From [Pseudomonas] carboxydohydrogena (lineage in GTDB: Bacteria > Pseudomonadota > Alphaproteobacteria > Rhizobiales > Xanthobacteraceae), in contig NZ_CP113162.1 in assembly GCF_029030725.1 (NCBI RefSeq), forward strand, positions 1,858,501-1,922,500: a stretch of DNA of 64,000 nt, in the 5' to 3' direction. The notes under the pieces were generated by a model, which saw only the letters and a list, made by a program, of their open reading frames with translations, searched no databases and was not told the DNA's origin. A program made the position numbers and the translations under genes. Below, piece by piece: positions 9,291 to 18,326 of the stretch (position 1 is its first letter; every line of letters starts with the position of its first letter).

Positions 9291-9827
9291 TCAGACCATC
9301 CCCCAGAACCAGGCCGCCAGCTTCGAGATGGCGTCGCCGAACAGCAAGAGTGTCGCCGACCAGACAAAGGCGGAGGAGAAATTGGCAAGCTGAAAGTGCC
9401 AGTACGGCATCTCGAACACCCCGGCGGCCAGCGGCACGGCGGCGCGCAGCGGCCCGAAAAACCGCCCGATGAAAATGCCCGGCACGCCCCATTTGCCGAC
9501 GAACCGCTCCGCGCGCGGCAGCATTTCTGGATAGCGCGACAGCGGCCACATATGCGTGACCTGGTCCTTGAAGGTAAAGCCGAGCCAATAGGACAACCAA
9601 TCGCCCAACGCCGCGCCCAGCGACGCCGCCAGCCAGACCGGCCAGAACTTGATGTCGCTCGCGCCGACCAATGCGCCGATACCGATCAGCGCACTCCATG
9701 CGGGAATCACGAGCGAGACGAAAGCCAGCGATTCACCGAATGCGAGAGCGCCGACAACGGGTGCGGCCCACACCTGATGTTCCCGGACGAACTCGACCAC
9801 GCCGCGAACCATCTCTTCCAGTGCCAT
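9291..9827 (-). CDS. DedA-family (VTT domain) inner membrane protein
   Basis: The 178-residue multi-span protein has an N-terminal acidic helix followed by the DedA/VTT pattern: FGESLAFVSLVIPAW, GAALGDWLSYWLG and GVPGIFIGRFFGPLRAAVPLAAG. The last, with its RF-GP-R arrangement, is the family signature. DedA proteins are linked to lipid-carrier or phospholipid translocation and envelope homeostasis. It lies alone between argC and the divergent parE. The family is confident; the substrate is unknown. Confidence 0.85.
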   Translation of the reverse strand: MALEEMVRGVVEFVREHQVWAAPVVGALAFGESLAFVSLVIPAWSALIGIGALVGASDIKFWPVWLAASLGAALGDWLSYWLGFTFKDQVTHMWPLSRYPEMLPRAERFVGKWGVPGIFIGRFFGPLRAAVPLAAGVFEMPYWHFQLANFSSAFVWSATLLLFGDAISKLAAWFWGMV

Positions 9828-10006
9828 TCACGTCCCTCATTCTTGAGAACCGGCACACGAAAAACCGGCCCGGCACTGAAGGCTCCTGCCCTCCGGGCAA
9901 TGCGACCCTGCCTAGATGAGGGTTGCCCGCCACATTGTCACGTCGTTCATGTCATAGTGATCATCAACGATTCGTGCCCTTTATCAGACTGTTAGAACTG
10001 AAGTCC

Positions 10007-12076
10007 ATGGCGAAACCACTGAAAGCAAACGCAAAATCCACATCCTCCGCGAAAGCGGCGACCGATCTGTTTGCTTCAGGAGGCCGTGGGGCGCGCGGGT
10101 CCGCCGCACCCGCCGCCAAGCCCTCGGGGGCGGAGGCTGGCTACACCGCCGCCGACATCGAGGTTCTGGAGGGTCTGGAACCGGTGCGCCGCCGCCCCGG
10201 CATGTATATCGGCGGAACCGACGAAAAGGCGCTGCACCACCTGTTCGCCGAGGTCATCGACAACTCGATGGACGAGGCACTGGCCGGTCACGCGAGTTTC
10301 ATCGAGGTCGAGCTTGGCGCGGACGGCTATCTGACCGTTATCGATAACGGCCGTGGCATTCCGGTCGATCCGCACCCTAAATTCAAGAACAAGTCGGCGC
10401 TGGAAATCATCATGTGCACGCTGCACGCCGGCGGCAAGTTCGACTCCAAGGTCTATGAGACCTCGGGCGGCCTTCACGGCGTGGGCGTCTCGGTGGTGAA
10501 CGCACTGTCCTCGCAGCTTGTCGTCGAGGTGGCGCGCAACCAGAAGCTCTACCGGATGACGTTCGAGCGCGGCAAGCCGAAGGGCAAGCTGGAGGAACTC
10601 GGCAAGGTCCATAACCGACGCGGCACCTCGATCCGCTTCAAGCCGGATTCGGAGATCTTCGGCGGCAAGGCCGCCTTCAAGCCGCAGCGTCTGTTCAAGA
10701 TGGCGCGCTCGAAAGCCTATCTGTTCGGCGGCGTCGAAATCCGCTGGAAGTGCGCGCCCGAACTCCTCAAGGGTATCGAGGATGTGCCCGCCGAGGATAC
10801 GTTTCATTTCCCCGGTGGCCTGAAGGATTACCTCGCCGCCGCCATCCATTCCGACACGCTGGTGCACCCGGACATTTTCTCCGGCAAATCCGGGCGCAAC
10901 GGCGCACACGGCGCCTGCGAATGGGCGGTGGCGTGGACCGCCGATGCCGACGGCTTCATGTCGTCCTACACCAACACGGTGCCGACGCCTGACGGCGGCA
11001 CGCACGAAACCGGCATGCGCAGCGCGCTGCTGCGCGGCATCCGGGATCACGCCGAGCGTACCGGCCAGGGCAAGAAGGCGTCCTCCATCACCTCCGAGGA
11101 CGTGATGGTGGGCGCGGCCGTGATGCTCTCGGTGTTCGTGCGCGAGCCGGAGTTTCAGGGGCAGACCAAGGACCGTCTCGCAACCGCCGAGGCGCAACGC
11201 ATCGTCGAGCAGGCCGTGAAGGACCCGTTCGACCACTGGCTGTCCGGCAATCCGACGCAAGCCAACAAGCTCCTCGAATTCATCATCGAGCGCGCCGACG
11301 AGCGGCTGCGCCGCCGCGCCGAGAAGGAAATCTCGCGCAAGACCGCGGTGAAGAAACTGCGCCTGCCCGGCAAGCTCGCCGACTGCACCAACACCGCGAC
11401 CGAAGGTTCCGAGTTGTTCATCGTCGAAGGCGATTCCGCAGGCGGCAGCGCCAAGCAGGCGCGCGACCGCAAGACTCAGGCCATTCTTCCGCTGCGCGGC
11501 AAGATCCTCAATGTCGCCTCCGCGACCCGCGACAAGATGGTGGCCAACGCGCAATTGTCCGATCTCATTCAGGCGATCGGCGCGGGCACCGGCATCAACT
11601 ATCGTGAAGACGATCTGCGCTACTCGCGCATCATCATCATGACCGACGCCGACGTGGACGGAGCGCACATTGCCTCCCTGCTCATCACCTTCTTCTACCG
11701 GCAGATGCCGAAGCTGATCGACGAAGGCCATCTCTACCTCGCCGTGCCGCCGCTCTACCGGCTGACCCACGGCAGCAAGACGTTCTACGCGCGCGACGAG
11801 GCGCATCGCGACGAGCTTTTGAAAAAGGAATTCCACGCCAACGCCAAGGTCGAGATCGGCCGCTTCAAAGGCCTCGGCGAGATGATGCCCAATCAGCTCA
11901 AGGAAACCACGATGGACCCAAGAAAGCGCACGCTGCTGCGGGTCGTGCTGGCGACGGAAGACCGCGACAGCACCGCGACATCGGTAGAACGGCTGATGGG
12001 CAGCAAGGCAGAAGCGCGCTTCGAGTTCATCACCGAGAAGGCCGAATTCGCGCCGGAAGAATTGCTGGACGTTTAA
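10007..12076 (+). CDS. parE: DNA topoisomerase IV subunit B
   Basis: The 689-residue type IIA topoisomerase ATPase subunit pairs with ParC to decatenate daughter chromosomes. GHKL ATPase motifs EVIDNSMDEA and DNGRGIPVD are near residues 85-125, with GLHGVGVSVVNALS (ATP lid). The TOPRIM domain carries ELFIVEGDSAGGSAKQ and IIIMTDADVDGAHI, and the C-terminus has GRFKGLGEMMPNQLKETTM. A 45-residue Ala/Lys/Ser-rich N-terminal extension precedes the ATPase domain. The frame is open upstream to 9923, but ATG 10007 gives the normal start. ParE rather than GyrB is favoured by overall sequence and the short C-terminus. Confidence 0.93.
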   Translation: MAKPLKANAKSTSSAKAATDLFASGGRGARGSAAPAAKPSGAEAGYTAADIEVLEGLEPVRRRPGMYIGGTDEKALHHLFAEVIDNSMDEALAGHASFIEVELGADGYLTVIDNGRGIPVDPHPKFKNKSALEIIMCTLHAGGKFDSKVYETSGGLHGVGVSVVNALSSQLVVEVARNQKLYRMTFERGKPKGKLEELGKVHNRRGTSIRFKPDSEIFGGKAAFKPQRLFKMARSKAYLFGGVEIRWKCAPELLKGIEDVPAEDTFHFPGGLKDYLAAAIHSDTLVHPDIFSGKSGRNGAHGACEWAVAWTADADGFMSSYTNTVPTPDGGTHETGMRSALLRGIRDHAERTGQGKKASSITSEDVMVGAAVMLSVFVREPEFQGQTKDRLATAEAQRIVEQAVKDPFDHWLSGNPTQANKLLEFIIERADERLRRRAEKEISRKTAVKKLRLPGKLADCTNTATEGSELFIVEGDSAGGSAKQARDRKTQAILPLRGKILNVASATRDKMVANAQLSDLIQAIGAGTGINYREDDLRYSRIIIMTDADVDGAHIASLLITFFYRQMPKLIDEGHLYLAVPPLYRLTHGSKTFYARDEAHRDELLKKEFHANAKVEIGRFKGLGEMMPNQLKETTMDPRKRTLLRVVLATEDRDSTATSVERLMGSKAEARFEFITEKAEFAPEELLDV

Positions 12077-13317
12077 CCAGTACGCTTTGCCTCGGGCGTA
12101 TGGACATGCTCGGGACGAATACCGATACCGATGGCGCGCGCTGTCAGGCCCTGAAGCCACGGTGAACTGCCGACCAGCCGCATCACCAGCGGCGGCGAGA
12201 ACTGCCTGTCGGTGATCGCGCGATTGATCAGCCGGTTCTGCACGAACACCTGAATGGCCTGCGTCGCGCGTACCGGAAATTCGCGCCGCGCCTGCACGCG
12301 ATTGAGATCGTCCAGCGACGGACCGCCGCCGCCGAACTTGTCATACAGCAGGTTCGCCGCCGCGACCGCATCCTGAATTGCCAGATTGACGCCGACACCG
12401 CCGACCGGCGACATCGCATGCGCCGCATCGCCAATGCAGAGAAATCCGGGCTTGGCCCATTTTGCCAACCGGTCGATCTGAACGGACAACAGCTTCACAT
12501 CGTCCCAGCTTTTGACGTCCGCCATGTGTTCGCGCGTCAGCGGAGCCAGCCTGACGATGTTGGAACGGAAGTTATCGAGGCCGGCTTCCTTGACTTTCTC
12601 GTATCCGTTTTTCGCGATCACATAGGCGCATTGCCAATAGTCGTTCCGATCGAGCATCACCATCATTTGTCCGGACTGGATGCGCGCGAAGACACTCTCA
12701 CCCGCATTCGCAGGCTTGCTCACGCGAAACCACAGCACGTCCATCGGCGCGCCAATATCGCGCACTTCCATTCCGGCCTGTGCGCGCATCAAGGAATGAC
12801 GGCCATCGCAAGCCACCGTCAGGTCGGCACTGATACGAAGCGGCCCCTGTTCGGTTTTCGCGACGACGCCGGTGACGCTGTCGGCATCCCGCACCAGTTC
12901 GACGGCCTCCGCTTTCTTGCGAACTTCCAATTGGGGAAATCGCCTGCCCTGACTGTCGATGAAGTTCAAAAAGTCCCATTGCGGCATGAAAGCGATGAAC
13001 GGGCACGGCGTGTCGAGCCGCGTCAGGTCCGCAAGCCGGATCGACGCCGTGCCGAACAGCGCGTTGAGTTTACTGACCTCGTCATGCGGGACCTTCAGAA
13101 AATCCTGGAGAACGCCCAGTTCCTGCATCACCGTCATGGTCGAGGGGTGCACCGTGTCGCCACGAAAATCACGGAAGAAATCGGCGTGCTTTTCCAGCAC
13201 CACGGTTTTGATGCCGGCGCGGCCCAACAGATAGCCGAGCATCATTCCCGCAGGGCCACCGCCCACGACACAACACTGGACATGAATGGTTTCGACGGAT
13301 CGGGATACCTCGTCCAT
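12073..13317 (-). CDS. FAD-dependent monooxygenase (UbiH/PHBH-like)
   Basis: The 414-residue aromatic-hydroxylase-type flavoprotein has the dinucleotide-binding motif CVVGGGPAGMMLGYLLGRAG near residue 15. A second motif around TVACDGRHSLMR corresponds to the family DG motif, and CIGDAAHAMSPVGGVGVNLAIQDA is the classic GD motif that binds the FAD ribityl chain. A strong AGGAGG-containing RBS lies just upstream of ATG 13317; an in-frame start at 13359 is less likely. The 3' end overlaps the convergent parE by 4 bp. The substrate is unknown; no neighbouring catabolic genes suggest one. Confidence 0.83.
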   Translation of the reverse strand: MDEVSRSVETIHVQCCVVGGGPAGMMLGYLLGRAGIKTVVLEKHADFFRDFRGDTVHPSTMTVMQELGVLQDFLKVPHDEVSKLNALFGTASIRLADLTRLDTPCPFIAFMPQWDFLNFIDSQGRRFPQLEVRKKAEAVELVRDADSVTGVVAKTEQGPLRISADLTVACDGRHSLMRAQAGMEVRDIGAPMDVLWFRVSKPANAGESVFARIQSGQMMVMLDRNDYWQCAYVIAKNGYEKVKEAGLDNFRSNIVRLAPLTREHMADVKSWDDVKLLSVQIDRLAKWAKPGFLCIGDAAHAMSPVGGVGVNLAIQDAVAAANLLYDKFGGGGPSLDDLNRVQARREFPVRATQAIQVFVQNRLINRAITDRQFSPPLVMRLVGSSPWLQGLTARAIGIGIRPEHVHTPEAKRTG

Positions 13318-13428
13318 GTCCTTATCCTCCTGTTCCGGAACCCGGCTCAACAAAGTCATCGGCGGCGGCCGAGAATGTCATGAAATGGATAAATATTAAG
13401 GGTTTCAGGTGGTTTTACGCCAAAAACA

Positions 13429-13456
13429 TTGACTTTGGGCGATTCCGTTCTATGTT
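13429..13456 (+). promoter_or_regulatory. Candidate housekeeping promoter of the DEAD-box helicase
   Basis: TTGACT at 13429-13434 and TATGTT at 13451-13456 are separated by 16 nt in the divergent intergenic region. This matches a sigma-70-type promoter reasonably well. It would give a 5' leader of about 145 nt before the helicase start at 13608, the length often seen for cold-inducible helicase genes. Judged by eye only. Confidence 0.4.
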
Positions 13457-13607
13457 CCGGGCACGCGGCCAGAGTCGAAAACGCGACCGTCTGATAAGCC
13501 GCTTGTCCGCGATTTAGTCATCCCCGTGCATGAACTGCATGCCGTTCCGGGGTTGAGCGCGGCAGTATTTCCGAGAAGTCCGAACGGCGATCTCGTGTAG
13601 AGGCTCA

Positions 13608-15026
13608 ATGTCCTTTTCCAATCTCGGCTTGTCCGACAAGGTTCTCGCCGCAGTCGCGGCCACCGGTTACACCTCTCCTACCCCCATTCAAGAACAGGCC
13701 ATTCCCCACGTTCTCGCCCGGCGCGACGTGCTCGGCATCGCCCAGACCGGCACCGGCAAGACGGCGGCGTTCGTGCTGCCCATGCTGACGCTGCTTGAAA
13801 AAGGCCGCGCGCGGGCACGGATGCCGCGCACCCTCATTCTCGAACCGACGCGCGAGCTCGCAGCGCAGGTGAAGGAGAATTTCGACCGCTACGGCGTCGG
13901 CCAGAAACTCAACGTCGCCCTCCTGATCGGCGGCGTCTCGTTCGGCGACCAGGACGCCAAGCTCGGGCGCGGCGTCGATGTGCTGATCGCCACTCCGGGC
14001 CGCCTGCTCGATCATACCGAGCGCGGCAAGCTCCTGATGACCGGCGTCGAACTCCTCGTGATCGACGAGGCCGACCGCATGCTGGACATGGGCTTCATTC
14101 CCGACATCGAGCGCATCTGCAAGCTGGTGCCGTTCACGCGCCAGACCCTGTTCTTCACCGCGACGATGCCCACGGAAATCCGCCGCATCACCGAAACCTT
14201 CCTGCACAATCCGATGAAGGTCGAGGTTTCCAAACCGGCCTCGACCGCCGTCACCGTCACGCAGTCCCAGATCAGCACCGGCAAGGAGCCACACGAAAAG
14301 CGCGAACTGCTGCGCCAGCTCCTGCGCGACGCCAAGGATCTGAAGAACGCGATCATCTTCTGCAACCGCAAGCGCGAAGTCGCGGTCCTGCACAAATCGC
14401 TGCAAAAGCACGGCTTCGGCGCCGCAGCCCTGCACGGCGACATGGACCAGAGCGCGCGCATGGCCGCGCTCGAACAATTCCGCAAGGGCGAATTGCCGTT
14501 GCTGGTCGCTTCCGACGTCGCGGCCCGTGGCCTCGATATTCCCGAAGTGAGCCACGTCTTCAATTTCGATGTCCCTCATCATCCGGACGATTACGTTCAC
14601 CGCATCGGCCGTACCGGCCGCGCCGGCCGTCTCGGTACCGCAATCTCGATCGTCTCGCCTCTGGACCAAAAATCGATCCTCGCGATCGAAAAGCTGATCG
14701 GGCAATCCATCCCTCACGTGGAAGGCCACGCGCGGACCGCAGCCGTCTCCGTTGAATCCGATACCGCGACCGCGGAGAATGGCCCGGCGTCCCGCAAATC
14801 GCGGCGCGGCGGTCAGCGCTCGAAGCACCGCGATCGCGAAAAGACCTCGGCCAAGCCTGCCGCCAAACAGGCTCCATCGCCGAAATCATCGGCCAGGACG
14901 CCTGCGGCCCCGCCGCCGTCACTCGGCCGGATTCCGATGGCTGCCGCAACGCAGGATCACGTAGAGCCCGGCGATCATTCACATTTGCCGGCGTTCCTGC
15001 TGCGTCCCGTCCGCGCCCGTGGGTAA
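13608..15026 (+). CDS. DEAD-box RNA helicase (RhlE-like)
   Basis: The 472-residue ATP-dependent RNA helicase has an RhlE-type opening (FSNLGLSDKVLAAVAATGY). Motifs are in order: Q motif PTPIQEQAIP, motif I AQTGTGKT, Ia PTRELAAQ, II VIDEADRMLDMGF, III FTATMP (SAT variant TAT), then HGDMDQ, V ASDVAARGLDIP and VI HRIGRTGRAG. The C-terminal tail after residue 385 is basic and low-complexity (SRRGGQRSKHRDREK, then Pro/Ala/Ser-rich), typical for RNA binding. Such proteins remodel mRNA and ribosomal RNA and often work with RNase E; rne in this window is not adjacent. Confidence 0.93.
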   Translation: MSFSNLGLSDKVLAAVAATGYTSPTPIQEQAIPHVLARRDVLGIAQTGTGKTAAFVLPMLTLLEKGRARARMPRTLILEPTRELAAQVKENFDRYGVGQKLNVALLIGGVSFGDQDAKLGRGVDVLIATPGRLLDHTERGKLLMTGVELLVIDEADRMLDMGFIPDIERICKLVPFTRQTLFFTATMPTEIRRITETFLHNPMKVEVSKPASTAVTVTQSQISTGKEPHEKRELLRQLLRDAKDLKNAIIFCNRKREVAVLHKSLQKHGFGAAALHGDMDQSARMAALEQFRKGELPLLVASDVAARGLDIPEVSHVFNFDVPHHPDDYVHRIGRTGRAGRLGTAISIVSPLDQKSILAIEKLIGQSIPHVEGHARTAAVSVESDTATAENGPASRKSRRGGQRSKHRDREKTSAKPAAKQAPSPKSSARTPAAPPPSLGRIPMAAATQDHVEPGDHSHLPAFLLRPVRARG

Positions 15027-15133
15027 AGTACGTATATGACCGGAGGTGTTTACCCCTCCTTCACGAACGTCCCCTATCGTCCCGCCATATTTTAGGATTT
15101 GCCGGCTGCAGAAGGCTGCCTGGGGACGCCAAC

Positions 15134-16201
15134 GTGATTAGTCTTCTTGAAGAGCACGAGCGCACCCTCGCATTCGCAGAAGTAGCGTTGGGTCAAATCA
15201 GATCCCTGCGCCAGAGTGCGATTCCCCGCAATTACGAGATCTGGTACATCTACGCGACCGGCTATAATATCGAGCTCAACAAGGTCATCAACGAAACGCT
15301 GCTGCGCAGCGGCAAGCTGACCGAAGCCGACCTCGAACAGATCCACGATACATATCTGTCGCAAACCCGGATGACCGACCGGATCGACAAGGTCGGCTCC
15401 CGCGTCATCAACGAGATCGACGACGTGATGGGTCTCATCACCGATGCGATCGGCATGACGAGTTCGTTCAGCACTGATCTTGAGGGCGCCACCACCCGGC
15501 TCCAGAAGGCCAAGGACAAGACGCAGATCAACCTCGTGATCCATGCGCTGGTCCAGTCCACCCGCGAGATGAACCTCACCAACAAGGCCCTGGAAGCGCG
15601 GCTGGCCACTTCGAAGCTCGAAATCGCAAGCCTTCAGGACAGCCTCGAAGCGATCCGCACCGAAAGCCTGACCGACCCGCTGACTTCGCTCGGCAACCGC
15701 AAATATTTCGACCGCGTGCTCGATGCCGCCGTCGAACATGCCCAGCAGAATAGCGAGCCGTTGTCGCTCCTGATGATCGACATCGACCACTTCAAATCGT
15801 TCAATGACAATTACGGCCACCTTACCGGCGATCAGGTGCTCCGCCTGGTGGCGCTGGCGTTGAAGGCCAATATCAAGGGCCAGGACCTCACGGCGCGTTA
15901 TGGCGGCGAGGAGTTCGCCGTGATCTTACCTAACACCTCTATGCGCCAGGCCCTCGCCGTGGCCGACAATATCCGCCGCGCAGTGATGTCCAAGCAATTG
16001 AAGAAAAAATCGACCGGGGAGATTCTCGGTCGTGTCACCATCTCCGCCGGTGTTTCGGTCTTCCAGTCCGGTGACGATGCGCCCGCCCTGATCGACCGCG
16101 CCGATGCCTGCCTCTACGCCGCCAAGCGGCACGGCCGCAATCGCGTGATCTGCGAAGCAGACCCCGAATTCACACCGAACGTTCGTATTCAGGTGGCTTG
16201 A
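15134..16201 (+). CDS. Diguanylate cyclase (GGDEF domain) with unrecognised helical N-terminus
   Basis: The 355-residue protein begins at GTG. Residues 1-170 are mostly helical and end in a coiled coil (LTNKALEARLATSKLEIASLQ). The C-terminal GGDEF domain starts at DPLTSLGNRKYF and has the active A-site GGEEF, with metal ligand in LLMIDIDHFKSFND. The inhibitory I-site position, nine residues before GGEEF, reads KGQD instead of RxxD, so product inhibition is probably weak or absent. There is no transmembrane segment, so the enzyme is probably cytosolic and makes c-di-GMP. The input signal is unknown. Confidence 0.88.
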   Translation: MISLLEEHERTLAFAEVALGQIRSLRQSAIPRNYEIWYIYATGYNIELNKVINETLLRSGKLTEADLEQIHDTYLSQTRMTDRIDKVGSRVINEIDDVMGLITDAIGMTSSFSTDLEGATTRLQKAKDKTQINLVIHALVQSTREMNLTNKALEARLATSKLEIASLQDSLEAIRTESLTDPLTSLGNRKYFDRVLDAAVEHAQQNSEPLSLLMIDIDHFKSFNDNYGHLTGDQVLRLVALALKANIKGQDLTARYGGEEFAVILPNTSMRQALAVADNIRRAVMSKQLKKKSTGEILGRVTISAGVSVFQSGDDAPALIDRADACLYAAKRHGRNRVICEADPEFTPNVRIQVA

Positions 16202-16213
16202 AAAGCGACGACT

Positions 16214-16621
16214 TTAACCGTCGATCTTGGCCGGCGTCAGTTGCACGGACTCGCCGCAGCCGCATGCGCTTGTCTGGTTCGGATTATTGAAGACGAACTG
16301 AGCGGCCATCCTGTCGACCTTGAAATCCATCTCGGTGCCGAGCAGGAACATCACCGCTTTCGGATCGACCAGAATCTTCACGCCCTTGTCTTCCACGACC
16401 TCGTCGGTCGGACGGATGTCGTGGGCGTATTCGACGGTGTATTCCATCCCGGCGCAGCCGCCGTTCTTGATGCCGACACGCAGCCCCACGATCTCGGAGT
16501 CAGCGCGCGAGGAAAGCTCACGCACACGGCTGGCAGCGGCATCGGTCAGGCGCATCACCTGCGGGCGCGGGCGCGCGGGCTTGGCTGCGGATGAGGGAGC
16601 GTCAGGGGTCATACCCGTCAT
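16214..16621 (-). CDS. sufA: SufA/IscA-type iron-sulfur carrier
   Basis: This A-type Fe-S carrier has 135 residues, of which about 25 form a non-conserved N-terminal extension. The three conserved cysteines are visible in KNGGCAGMEYTVEY and the C-terminal ACGCGES. It receives clusters from the SufBCD scaffold and passes them to apoproteins. It is the last gene of the SUF operon, about 80 nt after sufT. HesB-family members are hard to tell apart by sequence alone, but the operon position supports SufA. Confidence 0.92.
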   Translation of the reverse strand: MTGMTPDAPSSAAKPARPRPQVMRLTDAAASRVRELSSRADSEIVGLRVGIKNGGCAGMEYTVEYAHDIRPTDEVVEDKGVKILVDPKAVMFLLGTEMDFKVDRMAAQFVFNNPNQTSACGCGESVQLTPAKIDG

Positions 16622-16699
16622 TTGGCTCTTTCCTTCGGCATTTCAATGCCGGACGCGACCATATTCCGGATCACACCAGAAATGGTCGATTCGTCCAAC

Positions 16700-17086
16700 T
16701 CACCACATGTTGAGGACAAGGCGGGCCTCGTCAGACATCCGGTCCGGTGTCCACGGCGGTTCCCACACCACGTTCACGGTCACGGGGCCGATGCCCGGCA
16801 CGCTCGCAATGGCATTCTCGACAAAATTCGGCAGGTCGCCGGCAGCGGGGCAGTTCGGCGTGGTCAGCGTCATCTGCACATCCACGGCCCGGCTATCCTT
16901 GATATCGACCTTGTAGATCAGGCCGAGTTCGTAAATATCGGCCGGGATTTCGGGGTCGTAGACGGTCTTCAGCGCGGCAACAATATCCGCACCGAGCCGT
17001 TCGGTTTCCTCCGGCGACAGCGCCGAGGTGGTGTCCACCCGGTTTGCGGCCTCTGCCACCTTCTCTGCGGAATCTGCTTCGCTCAT
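16700..17086 (-). CDS. sufT: SUF-associated Fe-S assembly protein SufT (MIP18/DUF59 family)
   Basis: The 128-residue DUF59 protein has the core KTVYDPEIPADIYELGLIY, followed by VQMTLTTPNCPAAGDLP with the conserved cysteine and VVWEPPWTPDRMSDEA. Family members help mature Fe-S proteins. The start overlaps the sufS stop by 4 bp (ATGA arrangement), showing translational coupling within the operon. It matches the gene often called sufX or paaD-like in Rhizobiales suf clusters. Confidence 0.9.
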   Translation of the reverse strand: MSEADSAEKVAEAANRVDTTSALSPEETERLGADIVAALKTVYDPEIPADIYELGLIYKVDIKDSRAVDVQMTLTTPNCPAAGDLPNFVENAIASVPGIGPVTVNVVWEPPWTPDRMSDEARLVLNMW

Positions 17087-18324
17087 GAGAAAAGCTCTCC
17101 TGCCTTAACGAGCGCCTGCGCCAGGTGATCGACCTCGGCCCTGGTATTATACATCCCGAATGAGGCACGGCAGGTCGCCGTCACGTTGAATCGCTCCAGA
17201 AGCGGCATGACGCAATGCGTCCCTGCCCGCACCGCGATGCCGGAGCGGTCGATCACGGTGGCGACGTCGTGCGGATGCGCACCCTTCATTTCGAAGGAGA
17301 TCACAGGTCCCTTGTTCTTCGCGGTACCGATCAGCCGCAGCGAGTTGATCTCGCGCAACCGTTCGGTCGCGTAAACCAGCAGATCGTGCTCGTGAGCGGC
17401 GATGCGGTCCTTGCCGATGGAATTCACGTAATCGATGGCGGCGCCGAACCCGATCGCTTCCACGATCGCCGGCGTGCCTGCCTCGAATTTGTGCGGCGGA
17501 TCGCCATAAGTCACCCAGTCCTGCGCAACCTCGCGGATCATCTCGCCGCCGCCGTTGAAGGGGCGCATCGCAACCAGATGATCATACTTGGCGTACAGCG
17601 CGCCGATCCCGGTCGGGCCATAAATCTTGTGACCGGTGCAGACATAGAAATCGCAGCCGATGTCCCGCACGTCGATGGTCAGATGCACCGCCGCCTGGCT
17701 GCCGTCGACCAGCACCGGAATGCCGCGCGCATGCGCGATCCGCACCACATCCTTCACCGGCACCACGGTGCCGAGTGCGTTCGACATCTGGGTGATGGCG
17801 ACGAGTTTGGTTTTCTCGGTGAGGAGTTTTTCGAACTCCTCGATCAGGAAATTCCCCTCATCATCGACCGGCGCCCATTTCAACACCGCGCCCTTGCGCG
17901 CGCGCAGAAAGTGCCACGGCACGATGTTGGAGTGATGCTCCATGATCGAAAGGACGATCTCGTCGCCCACATCGATATTCGGCTCACCCCAGGACGAAGC
18001 CACGAGATTGATGGCCTCGGTCGCATTGCGGGTGAAAATGATTTCTTCCTTGCGCGCGGCATTGAGAAAAGCGGCGACCTTGGCGCGGCCGCCCTCATAG
18101 GCATCCGTCGCCGCGTTGGCGAGGTAATGCAGGCCGCGATGCACGTTGGCGTATTCGGAGTGATACGCTTGCGTCATCCGGTCCAGCACGGCATTCGGCT
18201 TCTGCGCCGACGCTGCGTTATCGAGATACACCAGCGGCTTGCCGTACACTTTCGTCGCCAGCGCGGGGAAATCCGCGCGAATTTTCTCGACGTCGTAGGA
18301 GCCGTTGGCGACTGCGGGATGCAT
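17083..18324 (-). CDS. sufS: Cysteine desulfurase SufS (group II)
   Basis: The 413-residue PLP enzyme removes sulfur from cysteine to supply SufBCD. The PLP lysine is in YVCTGHKIYGPTG. The active-site cysteine is in RAGTHCVMPLL, the RxGxxC arrangement of group II SufS, and a SNALGTVVPVKDV stretch is also present. A start 24 nt upstream (18348) is possible but would overlap sufD by 22 bp; ATG 18324 lies right after the sufD stop with a GGGG upstream and gives the usual N-terminus. No SufE gene is adjacent. Two desulfurases occur in this operon (see the gene ending at 21998). Confidence 0.93.
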   Translation of the reverse strand: MHPAVANGSYDVEKIRADFPALATKVYGKPLVYLDNAASAQKPNAVLDRMTQAYHSEYANVHRGLHYLANAATDAYEGGRAKVAAFLNAARKEEIIFTRNATEAINLVASSWGEPNIDVGDEIVLSIMEHHSNIVPWHFLRARKGAVLKWAPVDDEGNFLIEEFEKLLTEKTKLVAITQMSNALGTVVPVKDVVRIAHARGIPVLVDGSQAAVHLTIDVRDIGCDFYVCTGHKIYGPTGIGALYAKYDHLVAMRPFNGGGEMIREVAQDWVTYGDPPHKFEAGTPAIVEAIGFGAAIDYVNSIGKDRIAAHEHDLLVYATERLREINSLRLIGTAKNKGPVISFEMKGAHPHDVATVIDRSGIAVRAGTHCVMPLLERFNVTATCRASFGMYNTRAEVDHLAQALVKAGELFS

Positions 18325-18326
18325 GG

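Noticed and set aside
10076-12160. Long open frame (694 codons) antisense to parE
   Set aside because: Parallel shadow of a GC-rich coding strand; translation is rich in His/Arg/Ala low-complexity sequence without motifs, while parE on the other strand has all family motifs.
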